This document shows, piece by piece, positions 34,855 to 45,462 of a stretch of DNA of 64,000 nt. Below the pieces are notes generated by a model that searched no databases, was not told where the DNA came from, and saw nothing but the letters and a program-made list of their open reading frames with translations. This DNA comes from Eupeodes corollae (Eukaryota; Arthropoda; Insecta; Diptera; Syrphidae): contig NC_079147.1 of NCBI RefSeq assembly GCF_945859685.1, forward strand, positions 215,887,578-215,951,577, written 5' to 3'. The position numbers and the translations under genes were made by a program. Position 1 is the stretch's first letter; each line of letters begins with the position of its first letter.

Positions 34855-34960
34855 GTCAGATGATAGATAGACCAACATTAAAACAGACTAGACTGCACTA
34901 GATAAGAAAAGAAGTGCAGATGACAATTCAGGAGGTGAGAAGATGAAATATTTACAATCT

Positions 34961-35700
34961 TTTTGTCCAAATTACAGGAGTTAAAACCTGAAAATGTTGA
35001 AGGCGGGGTTTATACTGATTATACGTATTAATAATGTTTGTGCACGAAAACAAACAAATTGTAAACTTTTAGGATTACGTAAAGCTTGAATAAAAACAAA
35101 AATGTGAATAACTGTTATTTTGAGACAAGTACACTTAATTTGAAAGTAAGAAAAAATGTCTTTAATTAACTTTCCAAAAAAGTTACTTTCTCAAGTCCCA
35201 TATTTCAGCCGTTTGAGTCTACCAAATGCACCTTTCTGACTAAGACTATTATACTTTAGTTGAGTGGCAAATCCAAACTTTAATTTATTTCATGCAAATG
35301 TCTAAATATTTTATAATTGCTTTTTAAAATAAATAACTTCAAATGCAACCAAACATACCAAAGCCTTGTCATATTTACGCTCATTTAACCAAAGTTATAT
35401 AAATGTTTTCTTACAATCACAGCAGCTATATTATTTATATAAACATACCTATACCTTAGAGTATTTGAAGGTATTTCATTATCATGACTACAACTATACG
35501 GCATAATACAGAAACATCTACATAATTGTAGGCTTATAAAATACATTTAAGTTTGATAAATTGCAAAACTTTTGCATTTTCAATTTAGTTCCAATTTCAA
35601 GAAGCAAGAGAGAATTCGTATTTTTGAGAGAAATTTGTATTTTAAGTTAGTTAAAAAATGTGATCCAACTTGGAATCAGCATGACAAGTAGATTAATGTA
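34961..35700. other. No gene recognised
   Basis: AT-rich, non-coding in appearance; no repeats or RNA that I can assign. Confidence 0.42.
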
Positions 35701-36087
35701 AATTCTTAAATATAAAATTCTCCTGTCAAGGTGTTAGTTGCCATCCTCCTCCGAAACGGCTTAACCAATTTCAATGAAAGTTTGCATACACATTCGGTAG
35801 ATCTGCGAATAGGTGCTATTGTTTAATTGCATTAACACGTACACGGTGCAACAATCTTACGAAAGTATTCAGTGACGCTTTGTACAATGAAGCATTGATT
35901 GATATTGAGGACCTTTGCATTATCATTGTCAACTTACCACTCAGTAGTCCTTCACCAAATCGAAATGCATCTGATTTAATAGACACTGAATTGAATCATG
36001 AAGTACAATACTGTAAGAATGGTATCGATTTTTGCTGGCAATGTCCCACTTATGAATGAAGAACAAAGAATCTCTTAAGGATACATC

Positions 36088-36413
36088 ATGCTCGCAGTTT
36101 TGTCAGGACGAGCTGGAATCTATTTTTTGGATACACCAGGTGGAACTGGCAAAACATTCCTTATTTCGCTAACGCTTGCTAAAATACGATCAAATAATTG
36201 CATCGCATTGGGTGTTGCATCTTCTGGAATTGCGGCAACTTTATTGGATGGAGGCAGAACAGCTCATTCAGTATTTAAACTGCCACTTAATATTCAAAAT
36301 AACCCAGACGTGGTGTGCAATATACAAAAAAACAATCATCCATGGCCACAGTACTGAAACATTGCTGAAACGTGAAGGTTAGATCTCCGGTAATTTTGTT
36401 TCATAATTTTAAC
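36088..36413 (+). pseudogene. Helitron helicase, N-terminal part
   Basis: The frame has YFLDTPGGTGKTFLISLTLA with the Walker A box (GGTGKT at 36139-36156), then ALGVASSGIAATLLDGGRTA (motif Ia, usual A.SSGIAA.LL.GGRTAH) and SVFKLPLNI. Much of the ATPase core after this (Walker B and motifs III-V) is deleted: around 36360 the sequence passes to KVRSPVILFHNFN, from a late part of the helicase. Upstream, near 35900-36080, IDIEDLCIIIVNLPL and VPLMNEEQ-like residues belong to the same protein. Confidence 0.88.
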
Positions 36414-36800
36414 CGCAGCGAAGGAATTCCCGAGATGGAATCAACGGTGGCGTCTACAGTTCCAGTAAGGTTGAACTACTTAGTGAACACCTTATAGGGG
36501 TTCTTCGACTTATTCGGAGCCCAGGCTTATAAGAAGCAGTTTATCCGGCTCCCCGTCCTTGGAGTTATACTAAGGATCTGACCCTCCAGGTTGGGGGTTG
36601 TGCCGTCCGGGTGACTTCCTGGTCACGTAAAAACATCATAGTTGCGAAGCACCAACAAGTCTCGGATACGGACGGATCAAGGACAACGAACTTCGGATAT
36701 GCACGTTGAATGTTCGGTCCCTTAACAGACCACGTGCGGATGAAGAATAAACGTAGGCCCTAGACTGCTATAAAGCAGACATCACCGCCATCCAGGAAAT

Positions 36801-37596
36801 ATGATGGGATGCGGCTTTGTCATTGGAGCCAGACTTAGGCAAGAAGTCTTGAGCTATAAGTGCATCAACGAGCACCTCATGACCATCCGCATCAAGGCTA
36901 AATTCAGCAACATTAGCCTGATATTCGCGCACGCCCCCACAGAGGAGAAGGATGACAACACCGAAGATATGTTCTTAGAGCTCTTAGACAAAACACATGA
37001 GCCGTGTCCTAGCTACGATACTAAAATTGTGATTGCGATTTTAATGCCAAGCTAGGAAGAGAAACACTTCCGACAACGGATTCAGGCTTATAGATTTTGC
37101 TGCCAGGCGAAACGTCGTGCTAGCCAGTACGAGTTTTCCAAACCTCAACATTCAAAAAGGAACTTGGAGTTCTTCAGATCAATCTACGGTCAACCAGATT
37201 GACCATATTGTGATCGACACTTCTAGCATCATGGATGTCCAAACTTTTCGAGGAGCTAACACCGACTCAGACCACTACCTTCTTGTAGCGAAGGTAGCAC
37301 TTCCAGTTTCCAGACCCAAGGCAAAACAGGGAGGTGCTGGGAGAAGGCACAACGTCGAACGGCTACAATCGCAAGAGACCGACAAGTCCTTCTCCGACCA
37401 AATTACAAGTAACCTCTCTCGAATTTCTCTGCCGCCAATACAATATATCGAAAACCAACGGCAAGATTGCCAAGATGCAATCAGAGATGCCGCCCCTTAT
37501 GTGTTTGGTTTCAAGCAACTACCAACAATATATGTATATTTTCGAAAGAAACCATGCCCGATGAATGGAACCTCAGTATTGTTTGCCCGATCTTGA
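36801..37596 (+). pseudogene. RTE-A copy 2 endonuclease
   Basis: Two frames make up an APE-type endonuclease: MMGCGFVIGARLRQEVLSYK, IRIKAKFSNISLIFAHAPTE (the NISLI.AHAPT strand) and DKTHEPCPSYDTKIVI; then after a frameshift and loss of the GDFN glycine-aspartate, SFPNLNIQKGTWSSSDQSTV, NQIDHIVIDTSSIMDVQTF and DSDHYLLVAKVALPVS. The catalytic SDH is kept, unlike copy 1. It nicks DNA to prime reverse transcription. Confidence 0.83.
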
Positions 37597-38300
37597 AAAA
37601 TGGAGACCCTCTTAACTGCACCAATTATAGAGGAATCAGTCTGCTTAACATCGCCTACCTAATAGTTCCTTATCAGTGTGTTTTTAGACCAGGAAAGTAC
37701 ACAGTCGATCAAATATTCATATTACGTCAGATCCTGGAAAAGACCCAAGTACACCAAATCGACACACCATCTTACCATCTTTTCATCGATTTCAAGGCCG
37801 CATATGACAGCATCTACAGGGACGAGCTGTATAGAGCCATGTCTAGTTTTGGCATCCCTGCCAAACTCGTCCGTTTGTGCAGGACGACCATGGAGAATTA
37901 ACGCTGCTCTATAAAGATTGGAAACAACTTAACAGAACCTTTCGATATCAAAAAAGGTTTTAGACAAGGTGATGCGATATCATGCGATTTTTTTAACATT
38001 GTACTTGAAAGAATAGTGCAGAGCTAATACGTCAACACAGAGGCGCTATCTTTCAAAATTCTGTAAAATTACTAGTATATGCTGATGACATTGACATAAT
38101 CGGAAGAACTCAGCGTGATGTCGATGGGGCTTTTGTGAGTATTGAGGCAGAGGCGGCAAAAATGGGTTTAATCGTTAATGATTGCAAAACAAGTACATGC
38201 TGTCATCAAGAAAGGACATACAACACCGACGTTTTGGTTAAAACGTCACCATCGACAGACGTAACTTTGAGGTAGTCAAGGACTTCGTCTACCTAACAAC
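37467..38300 (+). pseudogene. RTE-A copy 2 reverse transcriptase
   Basis: The frame 37467-37901 has DEWNLSIVCPILKNGDPLNC and TNYRGISLLNIAYLIVPYQC; a piece between AY and the PYQC motif is lost. It then has FRPGKYTVDQIFILRQ and HLFIDFKAAYDSIYRDELYR (catalytic Asp of motif A). After a stop at 37899, KGFRQGDAISCDFFNIVLER (motif B) and YADDIDIIGRTQRDVDGAFV (motif C, near 38078) are readable with frameshifts. The full palm would be functional only without these breaks. Confidence 0.85.
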
Positions 38301-38846
38301 TCTTGCTAACCGCTATTTCTTTGGGCTAAGAAAGCAATTGAGTGGAAAGTCCTCTCTCGAAGGACCAAAGTGTCTCTATATAAGATCCTTATCATCCCCG
38401 TCTTGCTATACGGTGCAGAAGCATGACAAAAGCGGATGAAAGCAACTTGGGTCGTTTCAAAAGAAAAGTTCTTCGTGTGATCTACGGTCCTAATGCATCG
38501 AAGGGGAGTGGAGGAGAAGATGGAAAAACAGTACGGGCTGAACAGCGATGTTGACTTAGCCAGAAGGGTAAAAGTCCAACGACTTAAATGGGTGGTTCTC
38601 GTAGAACGCATGAAAACCAATGTTTCGACCCGGAAAATCTTCGAATCCATACCCACAGGACAGCGCACTATAGGATGACCGGGGATCAGGTGGCGTGCAC
38701 AAGTGGAAAGTGACCTCACCCAACTTGGAGCGCGAAACTGGAGACATCTAGCTAGGGACCGAGCTAAATGGAGAAGTTTCGGGTGAGGCCCTAGTTCACA
38801 CAGGACTATAGCGCCACCTTAAGTAAGTAGGTAAGTAATTTTAACC

Positions 38847-39150
38847 CACCACGGTTGTGCAACGGCACGCGATTAATAATTAAAAAAATAATCAAAAATG
38901 TTATCGAAGCCATTATTCTAAATGGCAAATTCCGAAGTGAAAATAAATTACTACCGCGAATCCCTATTATACCCACATATGTTCCAATTCAATTCAAACG
39001 CCTTCAATTTCTAAATAGATTGCATTTGCAATGACTATCAATAAGTCTCAAGGCCGAACGATGTCTGTTTGCGGCTTAGATTGGAGCACTTCATGTTTTT
39101 CACAAGGACAATTATACTTAGCGTGCTATCGAGTGGACAAGCCATCCAAT
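38847..39150 (+). pseudogene. Helitron helicase, C-terminal part
   Basis: After the RTE-A insertion the helicase resumes: PPRLCNGTRLIIKKIIKNVI, AIILNGKFRSENKLLPRIPI, VPIQFKRLQF and, after a break, TINKSQGRTMSVCGLDW (39034-39085; motif VI region, usual MTINKSQGQ). It then runs into GQLYLACYRVDKPSNLFVL, the usual last part of Helitron helicases. The plus frame at 39069-39317 is a shadow of it in another register. Confidence 0.88.
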
Positions 39151-39409
39151 TTGTTTGTATTGGCCAAAGATGGGATCATAAAAAATATTGTTGCATTGAG
39201 GGATTGACATTGCTTTTTTTTTGTAGTATTGCCACAATTAGAGAAGTGTATGTTGGTGATTTTTATTTTAATATTTCGTCACCGTTTACCTCTCACTCTT
39301 ATATTAAACATCCTTAGTAAGTGTGCATTACAATAAATTATTTATTTCTATCAAAATATTCTCTAGAAATTATTTATATGACAAAACAACGTTTGTCGGG
39401 TCAGCTAGT

Positions 39410-41780
39410 GTACCATAAAAACATATTCACATTGGAGAAATAAAAATTCCTTTGAAATTCTTCCCATCGGGAAAATAATTCTATACTCTTCTTTGGAAGC
39501 TGGAATCTTATCACATATTGAAATAAGCAACACAGGTCCCCCAGAAATTGAATTCTTAATATAAACTAAGTCCAAGTGATGGCCTTGAAATTATTTAAGT
39601 TTCTTATTTTTTTGAAGATGGAAAACATTTCGTGTGAAATTTTATTAACGATAGCCTCCATTAATGTTATTTTAATATATTATTTGGGTAAATACATATG
39701 TATTCATAATGTAGGCATATTTTTTTTTGACAAGAGCCTTCTCACGGTTAATCCCTGTGATTCATTCTTAAATAATAAGGTTGTTCTTTTCCGAAACACT
39801 TCTTATGCCTATGTTTATACATATTATGTACATCCACCTGAAGGCAAAGCTTATATACTCATACTGCTACAAGCTTTCATCAACCGATCGTTTAAGTGGA
39901 CATTTTGACATTTTCCTAATTTACTTCAAATTAATCCGGCTCATCTTTATTTCGTGTGATGCGAAAGTAGAATCCTCCAGAAGCTCTCAAATATCTTATA
40001 TAGTATAGGATAAACCAACCACTCTAACCGTCTGTCAAGAATATTAAACATCCAGACTTACATCATCTTATAGCCATTTCTTTTCTTTTTCTCGTCAAAT
40101 CTTTTGTCGGGTATTATTTTTGGGTATAGTATATCCTCTCCAAATGGGATTACACAAAAACACTTTTCCCCCAAAAAAAATAAGTGTTTATCCTGTCGTC
40201 TGTCAAAGGATTCAATTTCGCAACAACTATAAGCGCCATGTAATCTCTAGCTCATTAGTTTTGCTCGTGCTAGGTGGTAGCTGAGTAAGTAGGTATGTAT
40301 AAGAACTTATAAGAAAAATGGAAGGAAGAAGAATTTTGCGACAGGTCTGTAAAACATAGGACATTAATCCTGCTAATTAATAAGAAAACTCCTCCAGGAA
40401 CAAACTACTACGATACTACAACAAAACACCAACAACATCGAACGGCCCACAAAGAACGTAGTCGCCGACGAAATGTAACAGCATGGTGGCTTTGGCTAGC
40501 TCTTCTGGACGACAGCTGGGTTATACTTATAGCTATGTACATACCATATCCTATATGTATAGGTAGGTGGATATAATCATGGAGACTGTTTCGAGGATGG
40601 GATTTAATGAGTCCAAAGTATCATTAGAGCTAAATTGTTTGATTAATTAGAAGAAGACGAACGGGTGTAGGTATACATAATGACCTTGCGTGTTTCTTTC
40701 GACTAATCTTTGCACTAACAGATGTCTTACATTGTTTTCGTGAAGTTTTGCGTTTATCGAAAATGAAAGGTAATCATTTTTGAAGTGTTGTTGACATGAA
40801 ATTCAAGAATAATTTCCTTCAAAACAAAAACAATTTCATTTGCGTTTCCATTGAGTTGAAACATTAGTCTACAAAAAAAGGGTTTGAGGCAAAAACGTGT
40901 GTTAATCAAAAAGACGTGCAAATTAAGAGGAGGGAGAGTTGGGAAGGGTGCTTACAATATTGAATAAGACTTTTAAAATCTAATTTCATTAAAGTAGACT
41001 AATGAAGAGGCGATATAATCAAAGAACAATTTATATATTCACGGGTTTTGATTTTTAAAGAATTCCTTAGTAAAAACAAAAAAGAATATAATGCGGCCCA
41101 AAATGAAAATTTCCCAATTCGTGCACGTCTGTCAATATTTCTTAAGGTTTTACAAAATGTTAATAGATACAAACAATTTTTGTAAGATATACAAAATTTA
41201 AAGTATCTTTCCTTGTTCTCAAGATGCTTGCGTCAGAAAAAAATTTTATCCAATTTTTAGTTGTTTGTGTAAATTTTCGTTGTTCGAAAGAACATTTTTG
41301 AATTGAATTTTCCTAAGAAAATAAGTAAAAGTTAATGGAAATATTTTGCATACGATATAATATTTTTTTTATTTCTAAATTTGAATTTGATTTTTAGTCA
41401 AAACCAAAGTTTACAAGTTTAAGAACCATTTTTTGAAAGTTTGTATTTCTTTTAAAAACTGTTTAGATTTTTTAAGACCGTTTTCACATAATGAAATCAG
41501 TTATTCATCAATATCTGCACTGTTCACGAGATATCGACAGTCGCAAAACAATGTTTACCAATTTGTGTAGCTTTTAATAATTTTGAAAAGATTGACAAGT
41601 ATTTCTATACAAATTTTACTGAATGTTTAAAACAACATACTTTATAAGATCACATTGGTTTTAAGCCAATAGTCAACATACTCGAGTCAATATTCAATCA
41701 ATTTTAAATAATTTTTATATTTTAGTTTTTGTAAGAAGGTTGCTTGGATTTTTTAAAAATATGACAACATGTCAAAACTT
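39410..41780. other. No gene recognised
   Basis: 2.4 kb without a recognisable gene. The 110-codon open frame at 39576-39908 is hydrophobic but without family; AT-rich composition makes such frames expected. GTAGGTATGTATA patches lie near 40285 and 40555. Possibly unique host DNA. Confidence 0.4.
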
Positions 41781-42830
41781 TTGTAAAATTGTCGGAAACA
41801 ACACACGTTTGTTTTTTAAGGTGACTCTATTTAAATGGAAGTCAAAGTCTATTACATTAAAGATAGAATTGGTTTCCTTAACACAGCGAGTTATAGGTTC
41901 ATTAACTGCGTTATTAACCCTATGGTAACTTACGTGGAATAGATCATAATCTCTAAGTTGACGAGAAGGTATATTTAACACAATAAAAGATAGAAGGTAG
42001 GGGCAGTTAATATGATGCGACAGAATATCACGAATAAATATAACACAGAAGATTTTACGTCGGTTTTCAAGTGACTGTAAACCGATAAGTTTGCATCTCA
42101 TAGCATATTAAGGAACTTCAATATTCCATCCAAGTTTCCATACAACAAATCTAGTGACATTCTTTTGGACTGTTTTGATTCTTAATAAATTAATTCTATA
42201 GTATGGGTTCCAAACCACACAACAATATTCTAAAATAGATATAGATCATATCATATTCGTCCGCAAATAAAAGTCTAAGAGAATTATGAAAAATATCTGG
42301 CATGTCATTAATAATTATAAGAAATAGTAAGGGTACCAGGTGACTACCTTGAGGAACTCCTGATGACACATGTAGAGGAGTAGAGAGAAAATTATCAAGT
42401 GTCTTTGAAAAGTCAGTGTAGATGACTTCAACCTCATATCCTGCCTCAATAGTTAGTAGTTGTCGACCTGCCCGATACAAAGCCATGCTGGAAAGGCTTA
42501 AGCAAAAATGAAAACTTATCACACACAAATTCTTCAAAAAGTTTTGGAATGGTGGATTGGACGTAGTTAGATATTTCCTGTTTTGGTCCTGTTTTATGAA
42601 CATGAATTATGAAATGCTTTTTTCCATTCAGAAAGAAATTGACCTTTAGAAAGAGAGAGATTAAAAATATAAGAAAGAGGTTCAGAGAATACTGCAGCAC
42701 ATATTTTTATGACAATTGGAGCCACACCATCTGGACCCGGAAGGTAGTCATTTAAAAGTGCTTCTTCAGCTTCAGACTTGCTAATAACTGATCTTCCAAC
42801 ATTGATAGCGGTAACCGGATTTTCGTTGCC
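41780..42830 (-). mobile_element. Jockey-like LINE, minus strand
   Basis: On the minus strand: KSEAEEALLNDYLPGPDGVA near 42780-42725 (RT motif 1), then SLSLFLKVNFFLNGKKHFII and VHKTGPKQEISNYVQSTIPK, LFEEFVCDKFSFLLKPFQHG (YRPIS partly lost), EVIYTDFSKTLDNF (motif A), SSGVPQGSHLVPLLFLIIIN (motif B), LRLLFADEYDM (FADD changed to FADE) and the 3' domain DILSHHINCPYLLSFIVLNI with PSRQLRDYDLFHV, TNSIFNVIDFD. This C-terminal end is typical of Jockey-type families. Internal gaps and frameshifts show it is dead. Confidence 0.83.
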
Positions 42831-43233
42831 ATAAACAAATTGTAAAAGTATATAAAAGTGGAATGAATAAAATTCATATTTTGGAAAAAATATTCCATTC
42901 CAAAATCAGTGATTTGCGGATTAATAAAAAAAAACATCATTCCAAACGGTTCATTAAGTAGGCAGACAAAGAAAAACAGCAACAATGATCGGGTCTACCA
43001 CGAAATCTAGAAAATTAAAATCTAGAAAACAAAAATCTAGAATAAAAAAATCTCGAAAGAATAAATCAAGAGAAAATCACGAAATACAAAAATCTAGAAA
43101 AAAATGTTAAGTAAATTATTACACTCTTTGCTATAAAAAAAACGACCTCTCTGAACTGTAGGTATAATGCAACTGTAAAAACAGGTTGCAGACATTAGTT
43201 AAACTATTTATGGTGCTGTGTTAACATCGTTAC

Positions 43234-43470
43234 TTGAAGAACAATAAAAAAAAAATGAAGGTGAACGAAATAACATCGCACAAAAAGTTTACAAAAATTG
43301 AAATCGATGGATTTATTTATCACTCGAATAAAAGTTTAAAAAATAAGGTCTATTGGATCTGCGAACTTAACAAAACTCACAACTGTCGGGGAAGAGTGAT
43401 TACGGTGAAAAATAGTGAAAAATATTGTTTATGTCTAATACATTTTTTTAAATATATTTTGATCTGCTAG
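43234..43470 (+). pseudogene. FLYWCH zinc finger of the MULE
   Basis: The frame MKVNEITSHKKFTKIEIDGF, then IYHSNKSLKNKVYWICELNK, THNCRGRVITVKNSEKY fits a FLYWCH domain: an aromatic pair (FIY), a W-x-C, a second C, and RGRVIT. The final CHxH pair is not clear; the frame runs to a stop at 43470 and the protein resumes near 43500 as YVDGKLFVHSEKDYEGNKLI, so either an intron (a polypyrimidine-AAG lies before 43501) or a break separates them. FLYWCH domains are often found with MULE transposases, where they bind DNA. Confidence 0.75.
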
Positions 43471-43499
43471 TAAATGACTATTTTTATTTTTGTCTTCAA

Positions 43500-44395
43500 G
43501 GTACGTTGATGGGAAGCTTTTTGTCCATTCTGAAAAAGATTACGAGGGAAACAAACTCATAATTTTAGGAACAACAGAGAGTCTAAACCTTTTCGGCTCT
43601 TCAGAGTTTGGTTGATGGATGGGACGTCTGAAATAGTGCAATCGATTATGAGGCAACTACTTTTCCTACACTACATGGTAAAAGATGATATTGTCCCAGT
43701 AATATTTTGTATCATGAATTCAAAATCACGGTTTTTATACGACGTTTTTTCTGAAATAATTAAATTGTCTGCCGAAAACAACATAATCCCTAATTCATCA
43801 ATAATAATTTCAGGCTTCCAAAAAGCAAGTTACAAATCGGCACAATTTTTTTTTCCGGAAGCCCAGGAAACAGGCACAGTTTTTTTCACTTAGGCCAAAT
43901 TCTCTATGGAAAAATTCAAAAAGAAGGTTTTGCCAAGAAACACGGAAGAGATGAGAACTTCAGCTTACAAATGCGAATGTTAAAATGTTTAGCGTTTGTT
44001 CCAGCACACGAAATTCCTGACTAATTCCATTCGTTGAACTTTCAATTTTACGCAAGTAGTCGAAAAATTGGAAAATGGTTTAATAAGAACTATATTGGAT
44101 CGACAAGATGCAAGCCCTTATATTCCCCTTATAATCAGAACTAACCCAGGACACAAAACAAAGTTGAGTCGTGGCACAGAAGGCTGAAAGTCTTAGTGAG
44201 AAGGTCACACATTGGCCTCTATAAATTAATCGTGTACGTCCTTTGCCAAGTTAAAAAGATGCACAAAGGAGAAGAAACAAGAGTAAGGCGAGAGGTTATA
44301 AAAAAAGAAAAACAAATATTGAAGGTTTTGAACGGAAAAGAAGAGAGAAGTCATGTGGGATATTTAAAAAGTCTTGAATACAACTCTCATTTATA
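43500..44395 (+). pseudogene. MULE transposase
   Basis: Pieces in several frames: SLNLFGSSEFG, MDGTSEIVQSIMRQLLFLHY (the first catalytic Asp, usual MDGTF), DDIVPVIFCIMNSKSRFLYD, then IIISGFQKASYKSAQFFFPE where the usual TDFE is SGFQ, so the second catalytic Asp is gone. LKCLAFVPAHEIPD, VESWHRRLKVLVRRSHIGLY (third acidic residue in the usual ES.H/E.WH motif) and a basic tail VRREVIKKEKQILKVLNGKE end it. Inactive. Confidence 0.82.
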
Positions 44396-44583
44396 GTTTG
44401 GTTGGCTATAGATATTTATATTTACATTTTAAGTTCAGAAAATAAATAATTGTTTAACTACCTAAGGAGCTGTGTGTAACTTGATTATTAACTCTTAATA
44501 CAAAATCTAGAATCTACAATTTATTCGAGATTTTTTATCGAGATTTTCTCTTTCGAGATTATAATTCATTCGAGATTTTTGTA

Positions 44584-45462
44584 CTGTCGGAGACAGCACT
44601 CATAGGAGCAAAAACTCGAGTCGCCCCTCTTAAAGCACTTTCAATTCCGCGACTGGAGTTACAGGCGGCACTTCTCGGAGCACGTTTTGCTAAAAGTATT
44701 ATAGACTCGCACGGAATCACTTTCAAGAGTCGATATTTCTGGTCAGACTCCAAGACTGTTCTCTGTTGGCTTCGTTCGGACCACCGAAGATACCGACAGT
44801 ACGTTGCATTCGGGGTGAGTGAGATTTTGGAGCTCACGGATGTAACAGAATGGAGATTGATCCTCACACACATGAATGTCGCCGATGAAGCCACGAAATG
44901 GCAAAGGCCGCCGGAACTCAAATCAACCAGTCGATGGTTCAACGGACCAACTTTCTTGAAATCAACCATAGACGAGTGGCCACAAGAGGTGATTGTGGGC
45001 TCTACAATCGAAGAGTTGAAAACACATTTCGTATCAGTTCACAATATTGCCCAAGAAAACATCTTTCGGTCACACGAAATATCCACCTGGCGAAAATTGC
45101 TGAGAAGTACCGCGTATGCCCTGCGTTTTGTTAACAATACATCAACCAGAAGGAATAAAACACTCAAAGTGAGCGGCCCCCTATTAAGAAGCGAACTACA
45201 GTCAGCCGAAAATGCATTGGTGAAAGAGGCACAAAAATGTGTATACGCTGAAGAAATTACAGATCTAACAATGAACCGTGGTGTTGAACGAAGTAGCCCA
45301 CTTTTAAACCTTAACCCATTTTTAGATGAAAACCATCTTATAAGAGCTAATGGACGAATTTCTCTAAAACAAGAACTCAATCAAGATCTCAGACTGCCTG
45401 TAATTCTCAAGATACCATCGAATTACGGTGCTAATTATCGAAGATGTTCACTGCCATTTTAA
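44584..45462 (+). pseudogene. BEL pol: RNase H and connector
   Basis: The frame is open from the truncation point, so the Met at 44815 is internal. Visible are RVAPLKALSIPRLELQAALL (RNase H Glu), FWSDSKTVLCWLRSDHRRYR (Asp of SDS), and ILTHMNVADEATKWQ (the usual NPAD..T). After this comes the connector, FLDENHLIRANGRISLKQEL (usual L.DE.GLIRV.GRL) leading to the integrase. It ends at a stop after a frameshift near 45425, overlapping the start of the integrase frame. Confidence 0.87.

Larger units (their letters stand above)
32440..34960 (+). mobile_element. RTE-C LINE remnant carrying two SINEs
   Basis: Reading plus-strand pieces in order: REQAMYHFQKMKQIIEKSKK near 33780 (motif 2-A approach), ILYIAFINF (usual LYIAFIDF, catalytic Asp lost), VWQALIKEVVERNIVHML, RKRQGNPLRPALF (usual RGVRQGDPLSP.LF) near 34035, HCKIKIDGITVYQYYVEECN with YLAQKISYYNN (usual YVKEYVYLGQ.IS), and CCQGAMERSILKVWLPRP (usual CQRAMERKML). 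A 123-codon frame at 32444-32815 may be its linker. The order and motifs fit an RTE-like LINE. SINEs interrupt it at 33007-33309 and 34578-34854. Confidence 0.72.
36415..38835 (+). mobile_element. RTE-A LINE copy 2 with 5' UTR and TSD
   Basis: The most complete end-to-end copy: a GC-richer 5' region (about 36415-36700), endonuclease from LRICTLNVRSLNRPRADEE to DSDHYLLVAKVAL (SDH intact), then an internal deletion that joins VFGFKQLPT to CPMNGTSVLFARS-frame RT sequence near 37540. RT motifs SLLNIAY, VFRPGKYTVDQIFILRQILE, HLFIDFKAAYDSIYRDELY and YADDIDIIGR (38078) follow, and the 3' end is GCGCCACCTTAAGTAAGTAG. Flanks carry TAATTTTAACC at 36404-36414 and 38836-38846 (11 bp). Confidence 0.9.
35704..39408 (+). 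mobile_element. Helitron, internally deleted and split
   Basis: The left end TCTTAAATATAAAATTCTCC, followed by CTCCTCCGAAACGGCTTAAC, is the usual 5' end of insect Helitrons. The right end is GTTTGTCGGGTCAGCTAG followed by T (CTAG|T), as Helitrons require. Inside is a Pif1-like helicase in two pieces (36088-36413, 38847-39150). The Rep/HUH nuclease region is missing. A full RTE-A LINE (36415-38835) sits between the helicase pieces. Removing it joins VILFHNFN to PPRLCNGTRL, as in intact helicases. Confidence 0.9.
43000..44577 (+). mobile_element. Mutator-like element with FLYWCH domain
   Basis: The left end (43000-43110) is built from degenerate repeats of AAATCTAGAA/AAATCTCGAA; the right end (44500-44577) is the inverse, TTCGAGATTTT/TTCTAGATTT. 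Between them lie a FLYWCH zinc finger frame and a MULE transposase. A further piece of the same terminal motif appears at 46944-46990 after the BEL element, so the right end was interrupted. Length, domain pair and ends fit a Mutator-superfamily DNA transposon. Confidence 0.8.

Noticed and set aside
37334..37914. Additional plus-strand frames of 76 and 78 codons
   Set aside because: They are alternative-frame readings over RTE-A copy 2, whose endonuclease and RT motifs read in other frames.
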